Assembly: GCF_004765805.1 (NCBI RefSeq)
Contig: NZ_ML219773.1
Location: forward strand, 186,001-250,000
Direction of reading: 5' to 3'
Source of the DNA: Halorussus halobius
GTDB lineage: Archaea > Halobacteriota > Halobacteria > Halobacteriales > Haladaptataceae
DNA length: 64,000 nucleotides
The position numbers were made by a program, and so were the translations under genes. A model generated the notes under the pieces. It searched no databases. It saw only the letters and a program-made list of their open reading frames with translations, and was not told where the DNA came from. Positions 33,267 through 40,963 of this stretch are shown here, piece by piece. The first letter of the stretch is position 1. The number at the start of each line of letters is the position of its first letter.

Positions 33267-34052
33267 ATGGACCTCGAACTGGACGGCAACGCGGCACTGG
33301 TGACGGCGAGTTCGAGCGGACTCGGACGCGCCTCGGCGAAGGCGCTCGCGGCCGAGGGCGCGAACGTCGCCATCTGCGCGCGCGGCGAGGAGCAACTCGA
33401 AGACGCGAAAGCGGAGATCGACGCGGTCGGCGACGGCGACGTGGTGGCGGTCCCGACCGACATCACCGACCCCGACGAGATAGAGGCGCTGGTCGACGCC
33501 ACCGTCGAGGAGTTCGGCGGCCTCGACCACGTCGTCACCTCGGCCGGCGGCCCGCCCAGCGGGAGCTTCCTCGACACCACCGAGCGCGACTGGTACGAGG
33601 CCTACGACCTGCTGGTGATGAGCGTGGTCCGGGTCACGAAGGCCGCCCACCCCCATCTCGTCGAGAGCGACGCCGGCAGCATCGTCAACGTCACCTCGAC
33701 CAGCGTCCGGGAGGCCATCGACGGGCTCGTGCTGTCGAACGCGGTCCGACGCGGCGTCATCGGCCTGATGAAGACCCAGGCCCGCGAGTGGGCACCGGAC
33801 GTGCGGGCCAACGCCGTCCTGCCCGGCGCACACGAGACGCCCCGCATCCAGGAACTCGTGGAGGCGTCGGTCGAGCGCGGCGAGTTCGACAGCTACGACG
33901 AGGGGCTGGCCGACTGGTCGGCCGACATCCCGCTGGACCGCGTGGGCCAGCCGAGCGAGTTCGGCGACGCCGTCGCCTTCCTCGCCAGCGAGCGCGCGAG
34001 CTTCGTCAACGGCGCGGCGGTGCCGGTCGACGGCGGTCGGCTCAGGAGCTGA
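33267..34052 (+). CDS. Short-chain dehydrogenase/reductase lacking the usual Tyr-Lys
   Basis: A 261-aa SDR with a Rossmann NAD(P) motif (TASSSGLGRASAKALAAEGA), VTSAGGPPSG and the C-terminal FLASERASFVNGAAVPVDGG. At the active site the YxxxK is replaced: after VNVTSTSV comes LVLSNAVRRGVIGL, so Tyr and Lys are not in their places. It belongs to a divergent FabG-like subgroup; whether it reduces a ketone by another mechanism is unknown. The dph6-like gene follows with no gap. Confidence 0.85.
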   Translation: MDLELDGNAALVTASSSGLGRASAKALAAEGANVAICARGEEQLEDAKAEIDAVGDGDVVAVPTDITDPDEIEALVDATVEEFGGLDHVVTSAGGPPSGSFLDTTERDWYEAYDLLVMSVVRVTKAAHPHLVESDAGSIVNVTSTSVREAIDGLVLSNAVRRGVIGLMKTQAREWAPDVRANAVLPGAHETPRIQELVEASVERGEFDSYDEGLADWSADIPLDRVGQPSEFGDAVAFLASERASFVNGAAVPVDGGRLRS

Positions 34053-34775
34053 ATGGACTCTTCGGACGCCCCGACCACGGTGCTGTCGTGGAGCGGCGGC
34101 AAGGACGCCAGCTACGCGCTCGGGCAGATGCGCCGAGGGACCGCCGGCGAGCGTGGCGACGAGGCCCCCGAGGTGGTCGAACTCCTCACCAGCGTCTCGG
34201 CCGACACCGGCCGGTCGAGCATGCACGGCGTCCGCCGGGACCTCTACGAGCGACAGGCAGAGGCGGTCGGTCTCCCGATTCGGTTCGTGGAGATTCCCGA
34301 GGCCGCCTCGAACGACGAGTACGAGGCGGCGATGGCCGAGGCGACCGCCGACTACGAGCGGCGGGGCGTCGACCGAATCGCGTTCGCCGACCTCTACCTC
34401 GACGACGTGCGGGCCTATCGCGAGGCGCGACTCGAAGACGCCGAACTCGCGGGCTACTGGCCCATCTGGGGCCGGGACACCGAGGCGGTCGCCCGCGAGT
34501 TCGCCGAGGCATTCGAGGCCGTCGTGGTCGCGGTCGAGGGCGAGTCGCTCGACCCCTCGTTCGCGGGGCGGCGATTCGACGCCGACTTCCTCGCGGCCCT
34601 GCCCGACGACGTGGACCCCTGCGGCGAGGACGGCGAGTTCCACACGTTCGTCCGCGACGGCCCGATATTCGACGCGCCGGTTCCCGTCGAGACTGGCGAA
34701 ACGGTGACGAAGGAAGTCGGCGGGGGCGGACACGACGCGACCGTCCACTACTGCGACCTGCAGCTCGCGGAGTGA
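34053..34775 (+). CDS. dph6: Diphthine--ammonia ligase-like ATP pyrophosphatase
   Basis: A 240-aa N-type ATP pyrophosphatase with the PP-loop SWSGGKDASYAL (12-23) and the family segments TSVSADTGRSSMHGVR, GVDRIAFADLYLDD and YWPIWGRDT. In eukaryotes and archaea Dph6 amidates diphthine on elongation factor 2 (last diphthamide step). The ATG starts directly after the SDR stop. Confidence in the family is high; the exact substrate is by homology. Confidence 0.88.
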   Translation: MDSSDAPTTVLSWSGGKDASYALGQMRRGTAGERGDEAPEVVELLTSVSADTGRSSMHGVRRDLYERQAEAVGLPIRFVEIPEAASNDEYEAAMAEATADYERRGVDRIAFADLYLDDVRAYREARLEDAELAGYWPIWGRDTEAVAREFAEAFEAVVVAVEGESLDPSFAGRRFDADFLAALPDDVDPCGEDGEFHTFVRDGPIFDAPVPVETGETVTKEVGGGGHDATVHYCDLQLAE

Positions 34776-34787
34776 CGCGACGCCGCC

Positions 34788-35057
34788 TCACTCCGCTATC
34801 TTCTCGACTACCTTCTCGGCCTGCTCGCGGGCCTTCTCCTCGCCGACGCTCTTCTGTATCAGGACGCTCTGGACCAGCCAGTCGTCGTCGCCTTCCCGGT
34901 CGCCGGTCCGGACCTCCGCGCCCTCCGAGACGTCCCGGGCGGCGTGGGCGGCCCAGTCGGGCGTCCGAATCTCGTCGAACTCGTCGGGGTCCCTGAAGCG
35001 AACGTGGATGAACTCGTCGCCGGTCTCGACGGCTCGAACGTCTGGCACGTCGGCCAT
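34788..35057 (-). CDS. Conserved small acidic protein
   Basis: An 89-aa soluble protein (VPDVRAVETGDEFIHVRFRD...) with a beta-rich first half and a C-terminal helix (SVGEEKAREQAEKVVEKIAE). I recognise no function. A TATA-like CCGGTTTTCCC about 28 bases before the ATG supports it as a separate gene. It converges with the dph6-like gene. Confidence 0.7.
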   Translation of the reverse strand: MADVPDVRAVETGDEFIHVRFRDPDEFDEIRTPDWAAHAARDVSEGAEVRTGDREGDDDWLVQSVLIQKSVGEEKAREQAEKVVEKIAE

Positions 35058-35108
35058 GTACTTGGTCCGACGTGCTGTGGGAAAACCGGAACGGCCGTCG
35101 GAAGCGGA

Positions 35109-35501
35109 TTACAGATACTCCTCGACGTCGAGGACCCGTTGACAAGACGGGTGAGTGTGGTCGCTGTCGCTGCTGACGAGCGGCGCGCCCAACTCGCGGG
35201 ACACACCCGCGACGAGCGCGTCGACTGCCGACAGGTGTGGCCCGCGTTCGTCGACTTCGTCCGCTATTTCAGTGGCGTGATCGGCGGTCTCCTCGCTCAC
35301 GGGATACGTTTCGACCCATTCGAGGTTTCGTCGTGCCCTCTGGGGCGAACTTTCCTCCCCATATATCCCGCCGAGCAGGAATTCGACGTAGATTGGAACC
35401 GGCACCAGGAACTCCTCGTCACTGTGGTCCAGTAGATAGTCCTTCGTGGCCGGATGCCCGTCTTCGTAGTCCATCAGAAACGAACTGTCGAGAACTTTCA
35501 C
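35109..35501 (-). CDS. vapC: PIN-domain ribonuclease toxin (VapC)
   Basis: A 130-aa PIN-domain protein. The acidic site residues are visible: D5 in VLDSSFL, E40 in YVEFLL, D93 in SAVDALVA and the C-terminal DSDH. VapC toxins cleave tRNA or rRNA. It overlaps the antitoxin gene by four bases, the usual coupled order (antitoxin first). Confidence 0.85.
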   Translation of the reverse strand: MKVLDSSFLMDYEDGHPATKDYLLDHSDEEFLVPVPIYVEFLLGGIYGEESSPQRARRNLEWVETYPVSEETADHATEIADEVDERGPHLSAVDALVAGVSRELGAPLVSSDSDHTHPSCQRVLDVEEYL

Positions 35502-35752
35502 TCGTCGTCGCTCCGTTGACGAGCGATTTTCTCGATTCTCTCCGCGCTCTCGTGCTTGCTACTGCTGTGGATATCTTCGACTACCTCGCGATGGTTCGTC
35601 CCGTCCCACGCACCGAATCCTGCGAGGAGGTCACGGTCGTCGTCGAGAAGTCGGACCACCACGTCGTCGAAACTCTCGCCCTCGCGACGGCGTGCTTTCA
35701 ACCGTTCGTAGCTCTCCTCGCTGATTCGCACGTGTTTGTCCGTAGTGCCCAT
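35498..35752 (-). CDS. vapB: VapB-type antitoxin
   Basis: An 84-aa protein with an N-terminal ribbon-helix-helix-like segment (KHVRISEESYERLKARRREG, ESFDDVVVRLL) and a C-terminal part that should bind VapC. It is the first gene of the pair. The upstream region (35753-35800) is AT-rich, with TTGATGTTAACG and GAGTTTACATTC on the coding strand, giving both TATA and a likely autorepression site. Confidence 0.82.
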   Translation of the reverse strand: MGTTDKHVRISEESYERLKARRREGESFDDVVVRLLDDDRDLLAGFGAWDGTNHREVVEDIHSSSKHESAERIEKIARQRSDDE

Positions 35753-35802
35753 GCACGAATGTAAACTCTCACGTTAACATCAATGTTTGGCACGCCTTTC
35801 AA

Positions 35803-36843
35803 TCAAAACCGCCCCTGTTCGCGCAACTCCGTCACCACCTCGCGCACGCGCTGGGCGTCGTCTTTCGGCGCGACCAGCACCCGGTCGTCGTACGCGGCGA
35901 CGACCAGTCCCTCGACGCCGACGACGCTGACGTGCGCGTCGTCGTCGGTCGCGACGACGTTGTCGGCGGCGTCGACTGTCAGGGCGTCACCCAGAACCGC
36001 GTTGCCGTCAGCGTCGGTCTCGACGATTCGCTCGATGGCGTCCCACGACCCCACGTCGTCCCACTCGAAGTCGGCGGGCACGACGTAGGCGTCGTCGGCC
36101 CGCTCCAACACCGCGTAGTCGACGCTGACCGACTCGACCGCCTCGAACCCGCGCTCGGGGTCGCCCTCGTCCAACGCCGCGACGAGCGGTGCCAGCGGGG
36201 AGTCGCGGGTCGCCCGGAGGAAGGCGGCGGGCGTCCACGCGAACAGCCCGGCGTTCCAGTAGAAGCCCTGCTCCACGAACCGCTCGGCGGTCGCCTCGTC
36301 GGGCTTCTCCCTGAACTGCTCGATTTCGGCGTACTCGCCCCGGCTCTCGCCCGGCTCGACGTAGCCGTATCCCGTCGCGGGTCTCGTCGGCTCCACGCCG
36401 AACGTTACCAACCCCCCGGTTTCGACTGCGGCGCGGGCGGCGGCCCGGGCGGTCGACCCGAAGTCGCCGGCGATTCGGTGGTCGCTCGGGACGCACAGCA
36501 GCACGCACTCGCCGACCTGCCGTCGCACGCGGTGGGTGGCGTACGCCAGCGCCGGCCCGGTGTCCTTCGAGGCGGGTTCGACGAGGACGCCGGCCTCGGG
36601 GACCGCTTCGCGCACGCGGTCGGCGTACTCGGCGGCGGTCGAGACGTACACCTCGTCGGCGAATCCCACGCGCTCGACGGTCTGCCGGAGGAGCGAGCCG
36701 TCCCCCTCGTTCCCACCGACCGAGAGGAACTGCTTGGGCCGGTCGGCCCTGCTCGCGGGATAGAGCCGGGTTCCGGTCCCGCCGGCCATCACGACCGCGA
36801 CGAGAGGGGGCGTCGAGCGCTTGCGGTCCGAGTCGCCCGCCAT
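35803..36843 (-). CDS. Mannose-1-phosphate guanylyltransferase-like
   Basis: A 346-aa sugar nucleotidyltransferase. The N-terminal GTP-binding loop is MAGGTGTRLYPASRADRPKQ; CVPSDHRI, GYGYVEPG, FREKPDEATA, GFYWNAGLFAW and FEWDDVGSWDA are typical of ManC-type GDP-mannose pyrophosphorylases. The product would feed N-glycosylation or other surface glycans. It is the second gene after a small gene one base upstream. Confidence 0.88.
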   Translation of the reverse strand: MAGDSDRKRSTPPLVAVVMAGGTGTRLYPASRADRPKQFLSVGGNEGDGSLLRQTVERVGFADEVYVSTAAEYADRVREAVPEAGVLVEPASKDTGPALAYATHRVRRQVGECVLLCVPSDHRIAGDFGSTARAAARAAVETGGLVTFGVEPTRPATGYGYVEPGESRGEYAEIEQFREKPDEATAERFVEQGFYWNAGLFAWTPAAFLRATRDSPLAPLVAALDEGDPERGFEAVESVSVDYAVLERADDAYVVPADFEWDDVGSWDAIERIVETDADGNAVLGDALTVDAADNVVATDDDAHVSVVGVEGLVVAAYDDRVLVAPKDDAQRVREVVTELREQGRF

Positions 36844-36844
36844 C

Positions 36845-37123
36845 CTACCACGTCTCGATTCGGCCGTCGCGCACGTCGCGGACGCAGCCCTCGCAGTCGG
36901 GGTGGTCGGCGTCGAAGCAGGCCGGTCGGGCGGCCCGGTCGAGGTCGACGGCGCGGCGCTCGGCGTACCGCCGGCAGACGATGCGGGCCTTCCCCGTCTC
37001 GTCCTGCGGGAGGTCCGCGAGCGCGGCCCGCCGGGCGTTGGCGTAGGCGCGCTTCGCGTCGGCGTACTGTCGCCCCGCCGACTGGAGTTTCGAGCGGAGG
37101 AAGCTTTCGAGGCGGTCGTCCAT
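36845..37123 (-). CDS. Small Cys-containing helical protein
   Basis: A 92-aa basic, helical protein (MDDRLESFLRSKLQSAGRQY, then KRAYANARRAALADLP) with a C-terminal cysteine group, CFDADHPDCEGC plus VCRRY, which may bind metal. It resembles a haloarchaeal family of unknown function. It ends one base before the sugar nucleotidyltransferase gene, so they share an operon. Confidence 0.7.
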   Translation of the reverse strand: MDDRLESFLRSKLQSAGRQYADAKRAYANARRAALADLPQDETGKARIVCRRYAERRAVDLDRAARPACFDADHPDCEGCVRDVRDGRIETW

Positions 37124-37285
37124 GTGACCGGGCGTTAGGCGTCGGGAATCATAGGTCTGTTCGTGGGCTACCGTCCGACGGGGTCGACGTCGGTGCCGGG
37201 ACGAGTGACCGAACCGGGCGCGTCGACGCCGTTTGCACAAAACCTCACGCTTAACCCACTCACAATCGACATGCGACTCACGCTG

Positions 37286-37951
37286 ATGGCCCCGAGCGTC
37301 GACCTGCAAAGCTACCTCGTGTTCGTCTCGGCCGCAGCGGCGCTCGTCCTCACGCCCGGCCCGGACACCGTCTTCGTCCTCACGCAGGGGGTCGCCGGGG
37401 GCAAGCGCGGCGGCGTCGCGGCCGCGCTGGGAGTCAGCACGGGTATCGTCGTCCACACGACGGCCGCGACGCTCGGGCTCGCCGCGCTCTTGCGGGCGTC
37501 CGCGCTCGCGTACGCGGCGGTCAAGTACGCGGGGGCTGCCTACCTCGTCTACCTCGGCGCGAAGACCATCCGGCAGGACGGCCAGCTATCCCTGTCGGAC
37601 GCCGGCCCGGATTCGCCCCTGGGCTCGGACTTGCGGACCAGCTATCGGCGGGGCGTGACGGTCAACGTCCTGAACCCGAAGGTCGCGCTGTTCTTCCTCG
37701 CCTTCCTCCCGCAGTTCGTGGGCTCTGGACCCGGTTCGGGCGTCACCAGCGTTGCACCCGCCGCCGAGATGCTGGCGCTGGGCGCGACCTACGCCGCCCT
37801 GACCGCGCTGTATCTCGGCGCGGTCGGCCTGCTCTCGGGGGGCGTGCGGTCGGCGCTTCGCTCCCGGCCGCGCTTTGCCGACGGCCTGCGGTGGGTCTCC
37901 GGGTCGGTGCTGGTCGGTCTCGGCGCGGCGCTCGCGCTGGCGTCGTCGTAG
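37286..37951 (+). CDS. LysE-family transporter
   Basis: A 221-aa LysE/RhtB-type amino acid exporter with about six membrane helices. The family motif ALVLTPGPDTVFVLTQG lies after the first residues, followed by GGVAAALGVSTGIVVHT and NVLNPKVALFFLAFLPQF. ATG 37286 (MAPSVDLQSYLVFV) matches relatives and has GCTTAACCCA about 30 bases upstream; ATG 37271 would add five residues. Confidence 0.87.
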   Translation: MAPSVDLQSYLVFVSAAAALVLTPGPDTVFVLTQGVAGGKRGGVAAALGVSTGIVVHTTAATLGLAALLRASALAYAAVKYAGAAYLVYLGAKTIRQDGQLSLSDAGPDSPLGSDLRTSYRRGVTVNVLNPKVALFFLAFLPQFVGSGPGSGVTSVAPAAEMLALGATYAALTALYLGAVGLLSGGVRSALRSRPRFADGLRWVSGSVLVGLGAALALASS

Positions 37952-37985
37952 ACAGAACAGGCGGTAGCGGCGCTGACGGCTTCAC

Positions 37986-38021
37986 GTTCACTTTCACTCC
38001 GCGTACCAAGCCTTTTATACC
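37986..38021 (+). promoter_or_regulatory. CACTTTC-type element plus TATA of the rpa operon
   Basis: GTTCACTTTCACTCC (37986-38000) is followed after 11 bases by the TATA box CTTTTATACC (38012-38021). The predicted transcript start is near 38042, where an upstream ORF begins. The layout matches the site at 31644-31679 base for base in spacing. Confidence 0.6.
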
Positions 38022-38041
38022 ATAGCGCACTAACCAGTCGC

Positions 38042-38083
38042 ATGTCTCCCGGAGAAAACGACGCGGAGACGGATACCCCATGA
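38042..38083 (+). other. Leader ORF (13 codons) coupled to rpa by ATGA overlap
   Basis: ATG 38042 encodes MSPGENDAETDTP and stops at TGA 38081-38083, sharing ATGA with the rpa start at 38080. The TATA at 38012 puts the mRNA start at about this ATG. The leader would thus be translated first from a leaderless mRNA, and ribosomes would restart on rpa. Confidence 0.5.
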
Positions 38084-39012
38084 GCGATGTGCGCCAGCAC
38101 GCCGAAGACGTGACCGAACAGTTCTCCGAGCATCTCGACCTGTCCGTAGAGGAGGTCGAAGACCGCCTCGACAACCTCGTCAACGAGTACCGGGTGCCCC
38201 TCGACGAGGCCCGCCGGAGCGTCGTGAGCCACTACCTCGACGAGGCGGGACTCGAACGCGACGACATCCACAGCGGCGGCGGCACCGAGGAGGTGAACGT
38301 CGAGGACGTCGACGAGGACGAGATGTGGCTCAGCCTCACCGCCAAGGTCGTCGACCTCTGGGACCCCCGGAGCGACGCGGTCGGGCAGGTCGGCCTGCTC
38401 GGCGACGAGACCGGCACCATCAAGTTCACCAAGTGGGCCGACTCCGACCTCCCGGAACTGGAGGAGGGAGCGGTCTACCACCTCGCCAACCTCGTCTCCG
38501 ACGAGTACCAGGGCGACTACTCGGTGAAGCTCAACCGGACCACGACGGTCGCGGACGTCGACGAGGACATCGAGGTCGGCGACGACACCGCCGAGGTCGA
38601 GGGCGCGCTAGTGGACATCCAGAGCGGGTCCGGGCTCATCAAACGCTGTCCCGAGGACGACTGCACTCGCGTCCTCCAGAACGGGCGGTGTTCGGAACAC
38701 GGCGAGGTCGACGGCGAGTTCGACCTCCGCATCAAGGGCGTGCTCGACGACGGCCGGGAGGTCCGCGAGGTCATCCTCGACGAGGAGGCCACCGAGGAGT
38801 TCACCGGTATCGGGCTTCAGGAGGCCCAGGACATGGCGATGGACGCGCTCGACACCTCGGTCGTCGCCGAGGAGATGCGCGAGAAGACCCTCGGGAAGTA
38901 CTACCGCGTGACCGGGCCGACGATGGGCCGGTATCTGCTGGCCGACGAGGTCGAGGAACTCGCCGGGCCGGCCGACGCCGAAAGCGTCCTCATCAAAGCG
39001 AGGTCGATCTGA
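38080..39012 (+). CDS. rpa3: Single-stranded DNA-binding protein RPA (RPA3-type)
   Basis: A 310-aa replication protein A that coats single-stranded DNA in replication and repair. After a helical N-terminus there is an OB fold (about 75-165: MWLSLTAKVVDLWDPRSDAV, GTIKFTKWADSDLP), a weaker second fold and a zinc finger with C190, C195, C204 and H207. It is followed after one base by a COG3390-type RPA-associated protein gene, the same pairing as haloarchaeal rpa operons. A leader ORF and a shared promoter element lie upstream. Confidence 0.9.
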   Translation: MSDVRQHAEDVTEQFSEHLDLSVEEVEDRLDNLVNEYRVPLDEARRSVVSHYLDEAGLERDDIHSGGGTEEVNVEDVDEDEMWLSLTAKVVDLWDPRSDAVGQVGLLGDETGTIKFTKWADSDLPELEEGAVYHLANLVSDEYQGDYSVKLNRTTTVADVDEDIEVGDDTAEVEGALVDIQSGSGLIKRCPEDDCTRVLQNGRCSEHGEVDGEFDLRIKGVLDDGREVREVILDEEATEEFTGIGLQEAQDMAMDALDTSVVAEEMREKTLGKYYRVTGPTMGRYLLADEVEELAGPADAESVLIKARSI

Positions 39013-39013
39013 G

Positions 39014-39652
39014 ATGTCCGGAGCACCCACCCGAGAGGTCGCCCGCCGCGTGTTCGCCGGCGAGTTCAACGACGCGACCCACACGTTCAAGGAGTCCGAG
39101 GAGGAGCGCGCGCCGGTGTACGCCCTGCTGCCGACCGGCGAGAAGGCCAACCGCATCTTCGTCGTCGGCACGCTGACCGAGACCGAGGACGTCGGCGAGG
39201 ACAGCGAGTACTGGCAGGGCCGGGTCGTGGACCCGAACGGCGACCCGTTCTTCGTCTATGCGGGCCAGTACCAGCCCGAGGCCGCGAGCATGCTGCGAGA
39301 ACTCGAACCGCCGGCGTACGTCGCTATCACGGGCAAGCCCCGGACCTACGAGACCGACGACGGCGACGTGAACGTCTCCGTGCGTCCCGAGTCCATCACG
39401 CTGGTCGACGCCGCCACCCGGGACCGCTGGGTGGTCGAGACGGCCGAACGAACCCTCGAACGCGTCGAGCGATTCGAGGACGACACCAACGAGTACGCCC
39501 GGATGGCCGACGAGCAGTACGACCGGTCGCCCGCGCAGTACCGCGACCTCGTCGTCGCGGCGCTCGAGAGCCTCGAAGACGACCCGGACGCGGGTAGCGG
39601 CGAGTCGGCATCCGACGAGACCGACGAAGTCGAACCGGAGCCACAGCCGTAG
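39014..39652 (+). CDS. RPA-associated protein (COG3390)
   Basis: A 212-aa partner of the RPA just upstream. It has an N-terminal EVARRVFAGEFNDATHTF motif, an OB-like beta region (about 35-125: IFVVGTLTETEDVG, YWQGRVVDPNGDPFFVYAG) and an acidic tail. In haloarchaea such proteins are co-transcribed and interact with the cognate RPA. The TGA of rpa and this ATG nearly touch (TGAGATG). Confidence 0.9.
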   Translation: MSGAPTREVARRVFAGEFNDATHTFKESEEERAPVYALLPTGEKANRIFVVGTLTETEDVGEDSEYWQGRVVDPNGDPFFVYAGQYQPEAASMLRELEPPAYVAITGKPRTYETDDGDVNVSVRPESITLVDAATRDRWVVETAERTLERVERFEDDTNEYARMADEQYDRSPAQYRDLVVAALESLEDDPDAGSGESASDETDEVEPEPQP

Positions 39653-39869
39653 GCGGCGTCGGACGAGGTCGACGCCGGGCCGCGTTCGGGGCGACCGACG
39701 CGGAATCGACGCGATATCGTCGCGGAATCGACGTTCGGGGGAGGGTGGACGGGACGCTATCGAGGACGCGGGAGAATCGCACGACGAGTAGCCCAGCGAC
39801 CGCGCGTTCGAAACGCGCCGGGTGGTACCAGCACCCGGACGCCGGGCGTGCCCCAGTTCGGACGGCCCA

Positions 39870-40118
39870 ATGGCTACGCATACGTCACGGTCACAAGAAC
39901 GTATCGGGACCGTCTCCGGACCGCGCGAGGAGACGGGTAGGCACGGCCGCGTCGACCACCGCTACTGGCGGTGTCACCGGTGCGGCTCGGGGAGGACGGA
40001 CCCGCGGCTCCGGGAGGGATGTTTCCGGTGTGAGTCGCGCGCTCGTCGGGCGAGCGACCGCAGTCGCGACGAGCGCGGCGAGGAAGGCACCCGCCGCGAC
40101 GAGGTGGGACGTGGTTGA
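39870..40118 (+). CDS. Small zinc-ribbon protein (82 aa)
   Basis: MATHTSRSQERIG... carries WRCHRC and CFRC (two CX2C pairs, about residues 34 and 50), a zinc-ribbon. The rest is rich in Arg, Glu and Ser, unlike the acidic proteome. I find no clear TATA; a CCGGGTG/CACCCGG inverted repeat at 39818-39838 lies before it. It overlaps the next small gene by eight bases. The frame is plausible but moderately supported. Confidence 0.5.
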   Translation: MATHTSRSQERIGTVSGPREETGRHGRVDHRYWRCHRCGSGRTDPRLREGCFRCESRARRASDRSRDERGEEGTRRDEVGRG

Positions 40119-40365
40119 CGACCGAACCTCGCCCAGCGCGGGCTGGCGGGCGGTGTACGCGGAACTCGGGGTCGACCCCGACGTCGAGGGGCAGCCCCGC
40201 GCGTGCCCGGACTGCGGCCGGGAATGCGACGGCCCGCTCGGGGGCGCGTACGAGTGTCCCGTACACGGGGTCGTCGCCGCGTCGGCGTCCAGCGAGGCGC
40301 ACGCCGACGCGTCGTCGGACGCGGACGACTTCGGCGAAGCCGACCGGCACGGCCGGGCGGACTGA
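40111..40365 (+). CDS. Small zinc-ribbon protein (84 aa)
   Basis: A GTG-started frame, with SAGWRAVYAELGVDPDVEG then CPDCGREC and YECPVHG, which together form a CX2C...CX2H zinc site, and an acidic Ala/Ser/Asp tail typical of haloarchaea. It overlaps the preceding zinc-ribbon gene by eight bases, suggesting a pair made together. The function is unknown. Confidence 0.55.
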   Translation: MVDDRTSPSAGWRAVYAELGVDPDVEGQPRACPDCGRECDGPLGGAYECPVHGVVAASASSEAHADASSDADDFGEADRHGRAD

Positions 40366-40395
40366 CCGCACCCGGCGTCTCCGGGCCGACGGCGT

Positions 40396-40797
40396 CTACT
40401 CGCCGACCTTTCCGGGCCCGACGACGAGGACCGGACGCTCGGATTCGAGCAGCACCTGCTGGGTCACGCTGCCGAACAGCGCCTTGCCCGCCGGCGAGCG
40501 ACCGCGGGGGGCGAGACACAGCAGGTCGACGTCGCGGTCGTCGGCCACGTCGAGGATGGCCTGGGCAGCGTCGCCGCTGGACTCGGCGTACTCGACTTCG
40601 ACGCCCGCGTCTTCGAGGCGCTCTGCGGCCCGCCGGACCGCGGCGACCTGATGGACCGACGCCCCCGAGGGGTTGTCCGTGAAGTCGTGGAACAGCGTTA
40701 CCTCGACGTCCTCCTCGCGGGGCAGGTCAGCGACGGCCGCGGCCTGTTCGAGCGCGCGCTCCTCGTCGGTGCCGATGGCGGCAAGTATCCGATACAT
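40396..40797 (-). CDS. Universal stress protein (UspA family)
   Basis: A 133-aa UspA-fold protein. It starts MYRILAAIGTDEERALEQAA and ends with the nucleotide-binding GRSPAGKALFGSVTQQVLLE and RPVLVVGPG. It probably binds ATP as a dimer. ATG 40797 is supported by a TATA-like CACTTATGAGG about 29 bases upstream. It diverges from doxX. Confidence 0.9.
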   Translation of the reverse strand: MYRILAAIGTDEERALEQAAAVADLPREEDVEVTLFHDFTDNPSGASVHQVAAVRRAAERLEDAGVEVEYAESSGDAAQAILDVADDRDVDLLCLAPRGRSPAGKALFGSVTQQVLLESERPVLVVGPGKVGE

Positions 40798-40925
40798 ACT
40801 CGTCCGTTCGCGTTCGTCCCTCATAAGTGTCGGACCGACTTTCGGGCCGCTGGAACCACCGCAACGGGTTTGGGTCGCCACCGCACCGATTTTCAGCGAC
40901 TGGGATTCGCTGGCCCAGTTAAAGT

Positions 40926-40940
40926 GTTGTCCCGAACAAC
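40926..40940. promoter_or_regulatory. GTTGT/ACAAC inverted repeat upstream of doxX
   Basis: GTTGTCCCGAACAAC has perfect five-base arms around CCCGA. It lies right after the TATA-like CCAGTTAAAGTG (about 40916-40927) and before a GAGGTGA ribosome-binding site (40952-40958). A repressor bound here would block the promoter. Inference. Confidence 0.4.
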
Positions 40941-40963
40941 TTCCACACGTGAGGTGACTGACG

